64,000 bases of DNA from Sacculina carcini (taxonomy: Eukaryota; Arthropoda; Thecostraca; Sacculinidae), in the NCBI GenBank assembly GCA_916048095.2, contig OU696581.1, positions 2,310,445 through 2,374,444 on the forward strand, read 5' to 3'. Of this stretch, positions 13,334-25,050 are shown piece after piece. A model generated the notes under the pieces. That model made no database searches and had not been told where the DNA came from. It worked only from the letters and a program-made list of their open reading frames with translations. The position numbers and the translations under genes were made by a program. How positions within the stretch are numbered: the stretch's first letter is position 1; each line of letters starts with the position of its first letter.

Positions 13334-16251
13334 ATGTCTTGTCTACGAAGAAGAGTGCTGCTGACCTCCAAATCGATTGCATATCTGGCTCTATGTTCGG
13401 CGTTTGTGTGCACACTTCTCTGGTCGCTGTCCGCCGTTGTCAACCCCGATGAACGTCTTTATGTCGCATCTCCAGCCCTCTGGAGCGGTCGGTTAGGACA
13501 ACATCAAAGAGACAACTCGTCTGGAGACGACCCAGGAAGCAAGACAGACCACCAACTGTCTGGAGACGATGGGCAAGCTGGTGGTGGAGAGGTGTCCTTG
13601 GTCTCTGTGCTGGAGACCCACACTACGGCCTCCAATCATCTTCTTTCAGCAAATGTGACCAGTGGTTTAACCGACTCGGTAAAGAAGCATGCGTCCCTAC
13701 ACGAACGCGGCGAGAATCACGTAAGGATGTACAATTAAGTTGAACGTTCGGCGGAGTATTTAAACAAAAATTTGTCTTATATTTACTTATTGTTTATCTA
13801 TGTATTTATATAATGTATCTATATACACAACATAAGTTTCCAATTGCTTTATATATTAAAATGCATACATTCACTGGCGGATCCAGAGGGGGGTGCTCGG
13901 GGGGATGAAGCCCCTAAAATGTTGCCATCAATTCCTCATAACCAAGAGGTTCACTAAAAGAGGTCAAGAAAAAATATATTTCTGTATAATCTGTTGATAT
14001 AAACATTATCGCAAAGCATATTCGCACATTATTGTGTGAGTGTGTGAATGTTTGCATATATCGTTGAAATATGCCCCAAGTCATGACCTTCACACGCTAC
14101 CTATTCACTCATAGATAATTTAACCCCTCCTACAAAATTGCTCTCTGGATCCGCTACTCCGTACATTGTGAAAATATTTAATTTCGTGTTTCTTCGGTGG
14201 ACAGAGCGTGCGCGAACGAATGGCTCAAAGAGAGCAGAGGGTTCAGTCTGTATGTCGACAGACCAAGTTTCGATCACCAGCAATCACCGACAACCTCATA
14301 ATTGACAGGTAACGCTCAGGTGTGATTACTGATCAAACTTCTCAGGCAGTGGCGGCACCAAAAGAGGGAAGCTTTGAAGAGCTGAAGCCGCCCTCCCAAG
14401 ATGTGTCAAGTCCCCCTGAGCCCCCAGAAAAATCTTGACCCAGAATCCCGCATCTTTTTGATTAGCCCCTCTCCTCTTAGCCCCCGACCGGAAACATCCT
14501 GGCGCCGCCACTGTTCTCAGGTGTGTGCCTATGTACAACGTGCAACGCTCACTTACTGCAGTTTAGCTTGTGTGTGTGCTTGTTCCTGCGTGTTGTGATG
14601 TGGTGCGCAGTCTGTACTGGCACAACACATGGTATTGTGCAGTGGTTAGCAACCATTTTTGTGATCGACAAACACTCGTAGATCTCATACTGTGGACGTG
14701 TATCACCTATGTAAGTGACGAGAATGAAGTTAGATGGGGTGGGAAAGGGAAGTGGCTAATCAATGGCGGATCCAGAATACAATTTTGGGAGGGGCTGAAT
14801 AATGGGGGCGATCAGTCATGTACATGCATCATTATACAACGTCTTTGCGATAATGCTTATATGAAAAAATTCTACGGACATATATTTTTTCTAGACTTTT
14901 TAGTGATCCTTTTAGTTATGAGAACTTGATGGAAACATTTAGGTGGAGCTTCAGCCCCTTGAGCCCCCCTCTGGGTCCACCAGTGTAACTAAGCGAAGAC
15001 AGCTCTTGCTCAACTTTTTACGACGCATGGCAGAATTCTGGTCTCTACTCTAGGAATTAGTTGTTTATATTTTACGGTATTTAGGAAGTGGACGCAGCAA
15101 CGCTATTCGGGACGATCATTATTAGGTGAAGGCACCTTCGATAAAAACGGCCAAAATTATTCGTCGACAAGGAAGGTTAATAGAGAGAGAGAGAGAGAGA
15201 AAGAGAGAGATGAATAAGAACGAGGAGGACAGGTAGGAAGAGATGGCAAGAAGCGATATGCTACTAGTCAGATTTGATAGAGGCAGACAGAGCGGTGGGC
15301 TTATATCCTCGTGCCTCAGTGAGCATGTAAACTCAACGGTGCCATTGTGCTCAGCCGCTGTGTGGTTGTGCGCGACAGGAAGCACTCGGTGGTCTGGTGT
15401 CCGATATTCAAGGCGGGCAGCACTAACTGGCTGCAACTTTTATGTCAAGTGAACCATGTACGCTGGACGCCGATCTCGGGACGCGACACGGGCTGTCCGA
15501 TTCAGGCACTGCGCTCACATTTTCCGCACTCGTTCTTGGACAGGGTGGGTGGAACAATCGATTGCTCCTGTTTTCTGCTTATTGCTTTGTCTCTATGTTG
15601 TTCAAGGTCATACATTTAAGGTATATGTGTGCGTATGTATTTGTATGTTGTGTGCAGTTGATTCCATCCAGAGGAACGCATTTCCTCATAGTGCGTCATC
15701 CGTTGGAGCGTCTGTTGAGCGCATATCGCGACAAAATTCTCGGCGGAAACCCGTTGTACCGCAAGAAATCGTTGATTATCACGACAAAGCAGCGCAAGAA
15801 CAAATCGTCCGTGCATTCTGCAGCTGATGCCTTGGAAAATCGTGGCGGTGTCGAAGAGAGATTGCATGAAGACAAATCCACATCGGACGATCGGCCAACG
15901 TTCGCCGAATTCCTGCGCAGTGTGTCGGCTGTTGATGTAGTGGACGAACACTGGAAGCCGTACTACGCCCTCTGTTCGCCTTGTCGCGTCCACTACACTC
16001 TGATCGGCAAATTCGAAACTCTCGACGAAGACCAGGCGTACATAATGAACGTGACGGGTCTGCGCCGCTATGGTCGACTTCCACACTACTCTAACCACAA
16101 TCAAGCCGGACACTCAAGCACTCTTCGTAGGGAGTACTTCTCCCAGGTCACCAAGCAAGACCTGCTCAATTTCTATAAGGTATTCAAATTGGACTTTTTA
16201 ATGTTCAACTACACCCTTGATGAATATATGGGATTTGCCAAATCTTCATAG
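13334..16251 (+). CDS. CHST-like: Carbohydrate sulfotransferase (HNK-1/CHST8-14 family), complete, four exons
   Basis: Exons are 13334-13720, 14205-14308, 15355-15544 and 15658-16251, with donors gtaagg, gtaacg and gtgggt and acceptors ending ag. The product has 424 residues. Residues about 14-36 form a single signal-anchor membrane segment after a basic stretch, so it is a type II Golgi protein with its catalytic domain in the lumen. The 5'-phosphosulfate loop is CPIFKAGSTNW (about 179-189). The 3'-phosphate motif is VRHPLERLLSAYRDK (from about 239). The region LCSPCRVHYTLIGKFETL is also typical of the family. It should move sulfate from PAPS to a sugar on a glycan such as chondroitin or dermatan; the exact acceptor cannot be read from sequence. 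The stem (about 40-130) is Ser/Gly/Asp-rich and looks unstructured. Introns 1 and 2 hold three MITEs and a SINE lies just upstream. The start could move if an upstream exon exists. Confidence 0.93.
13875..14156 (+). mobile_element. MITE family 1, copy c (in sulfotransferase intron 1)
   Basis: The ends tggcggatccagaggggg and ctctggatccgctac are inverted repeats. The interior matches copies a and b. It fills over half of the 484-bp intron and its right end is about 48 bases before the acceptor. Confidence 0.8.
14347..14514 (+). mobile_element. MITE family 2 (CAGTGGCGGCRCCA ends), copy a
   Basis: It starts cagtggcggcaccaaaag and ends tcctggcgccgccactg, which are inverted repeats. Inner landmarks (aagctgaagccgccc, agcccctctcc) are shared with copies at 16787-17082 and 59317-59601. 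It lies in sulfotransferase intron 2. Confidence 0.78.
14764..14984 (-). mobile_element. MITE family 1, copy d (in sulfotransferase intron 2)
   Basis: It is in reverse orientation to copies a-c. It starts tggcggatccagaat and ends ctctgggtccaccagt. It is close to copy e at 26398-26636 (shared gatcagtcatgtacatg and gcgataatgctt). Confidence 0.75.
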
Positions 16252-16786
16252 TACACGAGTATATAAATTGTACAATGGCATGCAATAATAGTTGCGAACG
16301 TTGTTTTTGTATGCAACAAGGTTGGTTCCATTGGTGAACTTGTGGACAACAAAGTTGGTTCCAAAAACTGTGATCAAACAGGAACAAATTTGTAGATTTT
16401 TCAAACAAAATGTATTTTTATTAAGTGACATAATGCAAGGGAGTAGACTTATGTGCAGTCATGTCAGGCATGACGATAATCAGACACTGATTCTCAATTG
16501 GTTGGCTCGATTGTATGAACAGTGTTGTGTCTGTGCAAATACAATGCTTGTTCAAATTACGAATGCTTGTTCAAATGTACGAATGCTTGTAGGGAGATGT
16601 GGAAGGCACATTAGATGGTTGTTGTATGCTAGATATAGTTTGATTACGCTTCTGAAATCATGGTTGTTTGTTTCTTTTTTGAAGGTCACTGCTTGACTAC
16701 TGAATGATGAACTCTTATTGACTTCTAAACAGACTTCTAGTTATACCTAAAGCCGAATGAAAATGCGAAAAGGCCATTATTATGAT
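16252..16786. other. 3' flank of the sulfotransferase gene
   Basis: No gene seen. Two copies of the word aaggttggttcca/aaagttggttcca lie near 16320-16366. No clear AATAAA was found close to the stop codon. Confidence 0.45.
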
Positions 16787-17082
16787 CAATGGCGGCGCTA
16801 AGGGGGTGCTTGGAGAAGCTGAAGTCACCCAAAAATGTGCCAAACCTGCCTGAGTCCCCCGAAATACTGGCCATCAACATTTTGAGTGGGGGTTACGACC
16901 TCTGTGACCATCATTTTGTTCTGGCCAACGATCGGTGATCGCAAAAGGACGTGATTCATATCGACGTTGGCTAATATGGTATAGATGGTTCGTGTGTAGC
17001 CCATGCTTCGCCAAGCTCTCGCATCATTTTCACTAGTTCCCCTCTCAGCTCCATACCGGGAAGATCCTGGCGCCGCCACCGA
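16787..17082 (+). mobile_element. MITE family 2, copy b
   Basis: It starts caatggcggcgctaaggggg and ends tcctggcgccgccacc. Its centre has ggccaacgatcgg and atcgacgttggctaatatgg, words that recur inside the long terminal repeats of the 40012-48711 element. Confidence 0.75.
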
Positions 17083-18057
17083 TTGTGATGCTGAGCTGAG
17101 CTTGAATGGGATTGTAGACAATAACTTTTTTCTCGTTTACATGCACAATAACAGGAGCTAGAAAGAGAGAAAGAGAGAGAGAGAGAGATAGATTGTTTGA
17201 CACGGTATAAAACATTCATGGCGCTAGTTTAGGCGTGTTGTCGCGAACCATATACACGATTTCCAACTAGGCAAGATAAAATCATTTTGTGTATGTGTGT
17301 GCTGTGCTGTGTGTGCTGTGCTGTAAACCCGCCCGTTGTGCGGAGCAATTCATAAGATGAAATTCATATTTGATTCATAAAAAATATTGAAAATTAAAAG
17401 AGAAAAAAGGTAAACTCATAAAATGTTTAATCAATTAAAAAGTATAAGTTTAATTTTTTATGTTTATTTTGACAAAATATTATGCCTCAACCCGCCTCAT
17501 ATTCAAACCGGCCCATCGTGCGAAATAATTCAGAACACAAACACGTAACAAACAGTGAAAATTCTAGTATGTAAACCAGCCCGTAGGGCGGAACAATTCA
17601 TACTATTAAATGTGTATTCAATTCATAAGAGATAAGGAATGCGAATTAAAAATGAAGAGAGTAAACGCCTTAAAAACCTAAATTTCTATATTTTTGTGTA
17701 TATTTTGACAAAATACTTTGTCTAAACCGCCTCATATTTAAACCTGCCCGTCATGCTGAATAATTCAGAACTCAGCCACGAAACAATGAAAATGAGTCAA
17801 TATAAATCAAAATGTTTTCAAAATATATTTATAACATCATCTAGCATTTAAACCCGCCCGTTATGCGGAACTATTAATAAAATTAAATTCATATTTAAAA
17901 AAAATGCAAATAAAAAAAATTTAGCTCATAAAAATATTATACAATTGAAAAAATTTTTTTTCATCATTTTTATTTATATTTTGACAGAAGATTTTCCTTT
18001 AGCCCGCCTCAAGTTTTAAACCCGCCCGTCGTGCGGAATAACTCATAAGTCAAACGC

Positions 18058-20336
18058 GAAACAAACACAACTAAAAATTATGAAAACGTTTCATCAGTAT
18101 GTTTTCAAAATATATTTATAACTTATCATCATTCCTCAACATCATTTGTCAAGTACGATTTTACTTTTACCACTATAATATTTAATGCTAAAATTACCAT
18201 ATATTTCGCTATCATTTAAACCCAATATAACCTGAGCCAAACCTACCAAACCCAACCCAACCTAACCCAGCCAAATTTGAGGTGATTCAACTTATTTATT
18301 TATGATCACAAAATACACTGATTCCATCATAATTTCTAATCAGAAGCTTGTGATTATCTACGCCAGGGGTCTCAAACGCGCGGCCCAACAATATTTTCCT
18401 CGCAGCCCGCCAATATAGTATAGAAACCAAACTGTAACACAGCTAAATTCACATTTATTACATAATGCGATTTTATTATACATTATTTAATTCACATTTA
18501 CATTAGTGAGTCTGGATCTTGAAGTCAAGTCCGTGAGTTTTGTATATGGCTTCATTCTACACGGTGAAATTGAATGTTTAAACCCGCCCGTCGTGCGGAA
18601 CAAGTTTTCCATTTTTCATTTTTCCGGAATTAAAACAACAGTAATACATATTTAAAAGCAAAAAGCCAGTCCAACAGAAAGCTCTAAATTGTTAAATCTA
18701 AACCAATAGAAAATTCGTGTTCTTAATTTGCATATTCTTACTGTAATAATTGATGAAATAGTATTCAATCAACCCTCCTCATACTTAAGCCGGCCCGTCG
18801 TAAGGAATAATTCAGAAATTAAACACAAAATGAAAACAATGAATTTTTTTATAAATATTTTATCATGTCTATAATTCCCGGTTAATCCTTCCGCTAATGC
18901 ATCACATTCATATAGTTTTTTGGATTTCACCGATATAACAGCCATTTTGCAATCTATGTTCTGCTACGTATTATTCCTAGTACATTTATCATCAGATTGC
19001 AAAATATATTTAAATCTTCACATCTTTATACAACATCATTTGCTTAAAAGCTATTCTACTTTTATCGCTAGAATATTCACTGCTAGCAAAATATCATATA
19101 CCTCGCTATCATTTAAATACGCTCTTTATAGATCCATTTAAGCCCGCCCGTCGTGCGGAACAATTCATAAAATAATATCCCTATTCAATTCTTGAAAAAA
19201 TGCAAAAATATAAGTAAGCCCATAGGGAAGTTTTAGCCAATATAACAGTATAAATGTGAAATTTATATTTCAATTTTGACAAAATCTGTTTCCTCAAACC
19301 TCTCATATATAAAACTGCCCGTCTTGCCGAATAATTCAGAACTCAAATACGAAACAAACACAAAGAAAATTAAATAAAAATGATAAAAAATGATTGTCAT
19401 CGAAAGCTTGTCTATAACTTAACATCATCTCCCAACATCATTTGCTCAAGTACTGTTTTACTTTTACCGCTATAATATTTACTGCTAAAATTATCATATC
19501 TTATGCTATCACTTATATTCATGATAACCTATATTAATGCCAAACCTACCAAACCCAACCCAACCATCCCATCTTTACCCAACTCAGCCTAATCTGAGGT
19601 GATCTCTCACTCATATGGTGTACACTCTAATAACTTTCTTTCCCGTCATCCACTTCCTTTATCCTGTCCAAGAGCCCTCAATGAATCTACCTGGTCTAGT
19701 AAATCCTTCCCTTTCTATGCTCCACGTTTGTACAACTCTCTTCCCTCCCATGTTATCTCCTCCATATCCTTATAATCGTTTTCCTCTTCTCTGCTCAATC
19801 ATCTCTTTGATAAATCTTTCGATCATGACTCTCACTCTCTTACTCCTTACGCTTCGCTCTGAGCCGTCATACCGTACCCGTCTCGCTTGATATATTTACT
19901 AGAAGTTTTTTGTTTTTGTTCTTTTGTTGTTGTTTTTTTGCTCTTTCTTACTGCCATGTTTCAAGTTTGCGGTGTGTGTGCATGAGTATGTTTGTGTGCG
20001 TGTGTGTGTGTGTGTGTTTGTGTGAGTGTGTGTGCTTGTGGGTGTGTGTATTGTCCGCATGTTTGTTTTCCCTAAGCGGCGTGTCTTACTTATTTGTTTA
20101 TATTTTTGCACCAAGATTTGTCTTTTCGCGCGTGTGTTTTAATGTGCGCTATACAAATAGACGTTAATAATAATAATAATAATAATCTGAGGTCCCAAAC
20201 ACGCGGCCCATCAATACTTTTCTCACACCCCGCCAATATAGCATAGAAACCAAAGTGTAAGACAGATATATTCATATTTATTGCATAATGCGGTTTAATT
20301 GTACATTTTTTATTTTACATTTTATGAGTGATTCTG
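18058..20336 (+). repeat. 2.28-kb tandem duplication, copy 1
   Basis: It matches 20340-22609 at an offset of 2282 bases falling to 2276 after a small indel. Only scattered single-base differences are seen. It contains Helitron-like hairpins, a hAT-like end (ccaggggtctcaaacgcgcg at 18363) and an L2/CR1-like LINE tail. A 73-residue open frame at 18920 is identical in both copies but has no known relatives that I recognise. Confidence 0.9.
19600..20190 (+). mobile_element. 5'-truncated L2/CR1-like LINE, 3' end (in duplication copy 1)
   Basis: It ends with gtgcgctatacaaatagacg followed by a (taa)n tail, a usual LINE 3' end. The better-preserved frame in the second copy reads SKSFPFYAPRLYNSLPSHV, matching the C-terminal SAKSFYFSAPRLYNSLPHHI of the LINE at 55191-58650. 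The rest of the element is missing. Confidence 0.75.
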
Positions 20337-20339
20337 AGT

Positions 20340-22609
20340 GAAACAAACACAACTAAAAATTATGAAAACGTTTCATCAGTATGTTTTCAAAATATATTTA
20401 TAACTTATCATCATTCCTCAACATCATTTGTCAAGTACGATTTTACTTTTACCACTATAATATTTAATGCTAAAATTACCATATATTTCGCTATCATTTA
20501 AACCCAATATAACCTGAGCCAAACCTACCAAACCCAACCCAACCTAACCCAGCCAAATTTGAGGTGATTCAACGTATTTATTTATGATCACAAAATACAC
20601 TGATTCCATCATAATTTCTAATCAGAAGCTTGTGATTATCTACGCCAGGGGTCTCAAACGCGCGGCCCAACAATATTTTCCTCGCAGCCCGCCAATATAG
20701 TATAGAAACCAAACTGTAACACAGCTAAATTCACATTTATTACATAAAGCGATTTTATTATACATTATTTAATTCACATTTACATTAGTGAGTCTGGATC
20801 TTGAAGTCAAGTCCGTGAGTTTTGTATATGGCTTCATTCTACACGGTGAAATTGAATGTTTAAACCCGCCCGTCGTGCGGAACAAGTTTTCCATTTTTCA
20901 TTTTTCCGGAATTAAAACAACAGTAATACATATTTAAAAGCAAAAAGCCAGTCCAACAGAAAGCTCTAAATTGTTGAATCTAAACCAATAGAAAATTCGT
21001 GTTCTTAATTTGCATATTCTTACTGTAATAATTGATGAAATAGTATTCAATCAACCCGCCTCATACTTAAGCCGGCCCGTCGTAAGGAATAATTCAGAAA
21101 TTAAACACAAAATGAAAACTATGAATTTTTTTATAAATATTTTATCATGTCTATAATTCCCGGTTAACCCTTCCGCTGATGCATCACATTCATATAGTTT
21201 TTTGGATTTCACCGATATAACAGCCATTTTGCAATCTATGTTCTGCTACGTATTATTCCTAGTACATTTATCATCAGATTGCAAAATATATTTAAATCTT
21301 CACATCTTTATACAACATCATTTGCTTAAAAGCTATTCTACTTTTATCGCTAGAATATTCACTGCTAGCAAAATATCATATACCTCGCTATCATTTAAAT
21401 ACGCTCTTTATAGATCCATTTAAGCCCGCCCGTCGTGCGGAACAATTCATAAAATAATATCCCTATTCAATTCTTGAAAAAATGCAAAAATATAAGTAAG
21501 CCCATAGGGAAGTTTTAGCCAATATAACAGTATAAATGTGAAATATATATTTCAATTTTGACAAAATCTGTTTCCTCAAACCTCTCATATATAAAACTGC
21601 CCGTCTTGCCGAATAATTCAGAACTCAAATACGAAACAAACACAAAGAAAATTAAATAAAAATGATAAAAAATTATTGTCATCGAAAGCTTGTCTATAAC
21701 TTAACATCATCTCCCAACATCATTTGCTCAAGTACTGTTTTACTTTTACCGCTATAATATTTACTGCTAAAATTATCATATCTTATGCTATCACTTATAT
21801 TCATGATAACCTGAGCCAAACCTACCAAACCCAACCCAACCATCCCATCTTTACCCAACTCAGCCTAATCTGAGGTGATCTCTCACTCATATGGTGTACA
21901 CTCTAATAACTTTCTTTCCAGTCATCCACTTCCTTTATCCTGTCCAAGAGCCCTCAATGAATCTACCTGGTCTAGTAAATCCTTCCCTTTCTATGCTCCA
22001 CGTTTGTACAACTCTCTTCCCTCCCATGTTATCTCCTCCACATCCTTATCATCGTTTTCCTCTTCTCTGTGCAATCATCTCTTTGATAAATCTTTCGATC
22101 ATGACTCTCACTCTCTTACTCCTTACGCTTCGCTCTGAGCCGTCATACCGTACCCGTCTCGCTTGATATATTTACTAGAAGTTTTTTGTTTTTGTTTTTT
22201 TGTTGTTGTTTTTTTTGCTCTTTCTTACTGCCATGTTTCAATTTTGCGGTGTGTGTGCATGAGTATGTTTGTGTGCGTGTGTGTGTGTGTTTGTGTGAGT
22301 GTGTGTGCTTGTGGGTGTGTGTATTGTCCGCATGTTTGTTTTCCCTAAGCGGCGTGTCTTACTTATTTGTTTATATTTTTGCACCAAGATTTGTCTTTTC
22401 GCGCGTGTGTTTTAATGTGCGCTATACAAATAGACGTTAATAATAATAATAATAATAATCTGAGGTCCCAAACACGCGGCCCATCAATACTTTTCTCACA
22501 CCCCGCCAATATAGCATAGAAACCAAAGTGTAAGACAGATATATTCATATTCATTGCATAATGCGGTTTAATTGTACATTTTTTATTTTACATTTTATGA
22601 GTGATTCTG
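20340..22609 (+). repeat. 2.28-kb tandem duplication, copy 2
   Basis: Direct repeat of 18058-20336. The two copies abut with about three bases between them. After 22609 the second copy runs on into gaccttgacgtcaagtccg, a flank that copy 1 lacks. Confidence 0.9.
21876..22466 (+). mobile_element. 5'-truncated L2/CR1-like LINE, 3' end (in duplication copy 2)
   Basis: Same fragment as in copy 1, with the frame at 21875-22138 open and ending in the APRLYNSLP motif region. It ends in (taa)n. Confidence 0.75.
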
Positions 22610-23789
22610 GACCTTGACGTCAAGTCCGTTAGTTTTTTTTATATGGATTCATTCTACACGGTGAAATTGAACGTTCTATTTTCTATAGTTCCTGCCCGCG
22701 TGCCATTTCTATTTGATAAAAATGAATCATCGCTTCGTTCACGCTTGAAACACCTGATCTATACCATTGAGCCCGCGCAATAATATCACCTCATATTAAA
22801 GCATGGATACAATAAAAATAAGCTCAGACAGACACAAACTTCACTTTTAGGGCTATTTTTGTGTACAAATCGTGTAAATATGGAGGACATTAAAGCCTTT
22901 CTATTCTCACCATCAATGATTGGAGCTAATATGATGCATTCTTAATTGTGATTGGGCTTCAGTGAAATTAAATCACTGTATATTCCTGTGTAATCGCAGG
23001 TGCCTCTGTGAGTACTTCACGGGATATGCAGCAGAATTTCATCATTTTGTACAAAATTTGTCGCTTTAGCCAAGGCATTTTCGTGCGCAAAAAATTGGCT
23101 TCATTTTTTATTCAAACGACCGTTACCTTTCTTATATATCTTTTTATGAAATTTAGCATACTGAAAATTGTAGACGATAAAATGATGATGATACAATTTC
23201 TATATACATACCCAACGTGATTCGTGCACAATATCTGTCAAATTGGCAAAATGTCATTTTGACTTTACACCTCCGTAACTTCCTTTAGTAACACTTTGGA
23301 GAATTATAAATTAAACCGTGTTGTAGAAAAAAAATTCCAGCACGATGGTATAATTTATTTTGATGTGTAACAAATAGTTACTGAGAAATAGGGAGAAAAA
23401 AAGATTAATTTTAGTCACACGGTGTTCAAATGAAATTTTGGACGTAGATGAGAATTTTGCCAATTTTACACATCAGGAGTACAATGTTTGGGTATAAATG
23501 ATAGTTTATCTTGTAGAAAACACAATTCCCTACACAATGGTATAATCTGTTTGGCTGTACCATTTCTGGTTTATGAGGAGTAGATGGCAGAATATTGATC
23601 GCATTTTTCAGACCTCATTGTCTTTACAGCGCTATAACTTTTTTTGAAATTATTTTTCAATTTTAAAATTTAGCCTATCGTGTAGACAAGAAAATTTCCA
23701 CCGTGATGGTATAACTCGTTGGCGGGTACACCAAGTGGTTACCGAGTAGTAGCTGGCAGAAAATGGACCAATGAGGATGGGAGAGACAG
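22610..23789. other. AT-rich, gene-free (body of a Helitron-like repeat)
   Basis: No coding signal. It lies downstream, on the minus strand, of the Helitron 5' end at 23827. The words gatggtataa and gtagaaaa recur several times (about 23345, 23530, 23704), suggesting old internal repeats. About 22740-22890 resembles 35940-36090. Confidence 0.4.
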
Positions 23790-23827
23790 ACACACACACA
23801 CAGATGATCTGTTTTATATATAGAGAC
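23790..23827 (-). mobile_element. Helitron-type 5' end
   Basis: On the minus strand the sequence starts TCTCTATATATAAAACAGAT and runs into GTGTGTGTGTCTGTC. A TC start followed by TATATA-AAAC and a GT/GTCTGTC stretch is characteristic of many invertebrate Helitrons. Confidence 0.6.
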
Positions 23828-23856
23828 TAGCATTAAAACCCGCCCGTTGTGCGGAA
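23828..23856 (-). mobile_element. Helitron-type 3' end (hairpin plus CTAG)
   Basis: On the minus strand this reads ccgcacaacgggcgggtttt, then aatgCTAG. This is a GC hairpin about ten bases before a CTRR terminus. It directly abuts the 5' end of the next unit. Confidence 0.6.
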
Positions 23857-23891
23857 GAATGTTTGAGTTGGTCAACACAGTTATGTTTTAG

Positions 23892-24383
23892 TCAGTCTAT
23901 GATTGAAGTTGTAACGGCATCAAACACTAACCTTTCCATATAACCAGCAGTCAGTCGATCAAACACACGATGAAGGGATATTGCTGCCGCCACTGCATGA
24001 CGCCGCTGCTCGGCATCGTGCTCCGTCTCATTTTGCCGAGCAGCGGCGGTGCGCTCAGCATCAAGTTGACGACGCTGCCTGGCCTCGGCCACCGATTCCC
24101 CGCGTCGAGCGGCCGCAATCCGCTCAGCGTTGTCCCTGCGGCGTTTGGCGGTCTGTTCAGGGGTTTCACGTCGACGCATAGCTGCCATGCGCTGAGCCGC
24201 CCGCTGTCGTCGTTGGTCATCAGATGACAGCGTGGACAACCCAGGTTGCTTGTCGTCAATTGGCAGCTGCGTGCCGCCAGACTCCACATTGGATGGCCCC
24301 GGCCGCTGATCCTTCGGCGATTCAATAGCCCTGCTCAATCTCCTCTTTTTTCGAGTGAACGCTGATTTTCTTCTGCGGGGCAT
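23892..24383 (-). CDS. Arg-rich repeat protein, Helitron-associated N-terminal type
   Basis: 163 residues. After a basic start ([15 protein letters not shown]) there are about four repeats of roughly 22 residues with the pattern RR-x-AER-x-AAAR-x-ET-x-E-x-RR (for example [20 protein letters not shown]). Such repeats are known in front of the Helitron-like N-terminal and Pif1-type helicase regions of large invertebrate Helitron proteins. That is recalled family knowledge, not a search result. Here no Rep or helicase domain follows: the frame ends and a Helitron-type 3' end lies 36 bases further on. It is best read as the remnant of a deleted, non-autonomous Helitron. GC content is far higher than the surroundings. 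A host origin is less likely. Confidence 0.5.
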   Translation of the reverse strand: MPRRRKSAFTRKKRRLSRAIESPKDQRPGPSNVESGGTQLPIDDKQPGLSTLSSDDQRRQRAAQRMAAMRRRETPEQTAKRRRDNAERIAAARRGESVAEARQRRQLDAERTAAARQNETEHDAEQRRHAVAAAISLHRVFDRLTAGYMERLVFDAVTTSIID

Positions 24384-24437
24384 TGCTGAAATTCATATAT
24401 ATGCGAATGTGCGTATATGCTTCAATATGCGTATATG

Positions 24438-24438
24438 C

Positions 24439-24502
<64 letters not shown>

Positions 24503-24564
24503 GTTTGACAAAGAGTGGCAGTCATTTGTGTTTTCTTTTCTTTCTTCATATATGTCAAAAACTT

Positions 24565-24602
<38 letters not shown>
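24438..24602. repeat. Two AT microsatellites
   Basis: Runs of at dinucleotides at about 24438-24500 and 24570-24602, separated by a short unique block. Tyr/Ile open frames across them are artefacts. Confidence 0.9.
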
Positions 24603-24604
<2 letters not shown>

Positions 24605-25050
24605 AATATTGTAATATTGCTTATATTCTGTGTATGGAATATTACTCTATTTGATATATTCCCTTCGCAGAGCATTGGTGAAATGTATATACATATGCGG
24701 AATGAGCTAAAAATTGGCTTGTGATAATTTAGTAATGCACACATGTGACAAAAAGTATTACAAAATGCATTAGCGCAATAATGACTTACGTTTAATGAGC
24801 GTAAAACTTAGTCGTGAATTTTTATGCGTTTCATTGGCGTTATTCAGAAACATTATTTGTAGAGATATTGGAAAATTTCCACAAACCTTGTTGCGACGAA
24901 CACCGAACCTAAGTGCAACATGTGCAGTGACTGGTGCGCAGTTTGCGGTGACTGCAGCTCTGAAAAACAATTGCAAATGTACACAAACTAAATAGACACA
25001 AACAATATCTTATGCATGTAAACAAATTTCAAGTGTTAATACAGTATTCA
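24510..25050. repeat. Diverged dispersed repeat, copy 1
   Basis: It shares the order of many short words with 26870-27370: tcatttttgttt/tcatttgtgttt next to an AT run, gtaatgcacacayg, attcagaaacatt, tattggaaa, ctgaaaaacaatt, aaatttcaagtgtta/aaacttcatgtgtta. It is old and AT-rich. The 66-residue frame at 24795 is not conserved in the other copy. Confidence 0.55.

Larger units (their letters stand above)
17325..22000 (-). repeat. Array of Helitron-3'-end-like hairpins
   Basis: The word aaacccgcccgtcgtgcgga, or a close variant, recurs at about 17325, 17505, 17573, 17740, 17850, 18018, 18580, 18787, 19140 and 19311, and again in the duplicated copy at about 20862, 21069, 21422 and 21593. A further copy is at 23836. 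Read on the minus strand it is a short GC hairpin (ccgcacgacgggcgggttt) in AT-rich DNA. At 17841 and 23828 it is followed by a CTAG end, the structure of a Helitron 3' terminus. Two flavours alternate: one followed by caattcataa, the other by taattcagaact and cgaaacaaacac. No protein coding was seen. Confidence 0.6.

Noticed and set aside
18920-21423. Identical 73-residue frames at 18920 and 21202
   Set aside because: Their identity follows from the recent DNA duplication, not from selection. The sequence is AT-rich, repeat-derived and without recognisable domains.
17325-23856. CRISPR-like array, because of a short recurring GC core between AT-rich spacers
   Set aside because: The spacing is irregular, spacers are related to each other, and the host is an animal. 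Helitron-type termini explain the core better.
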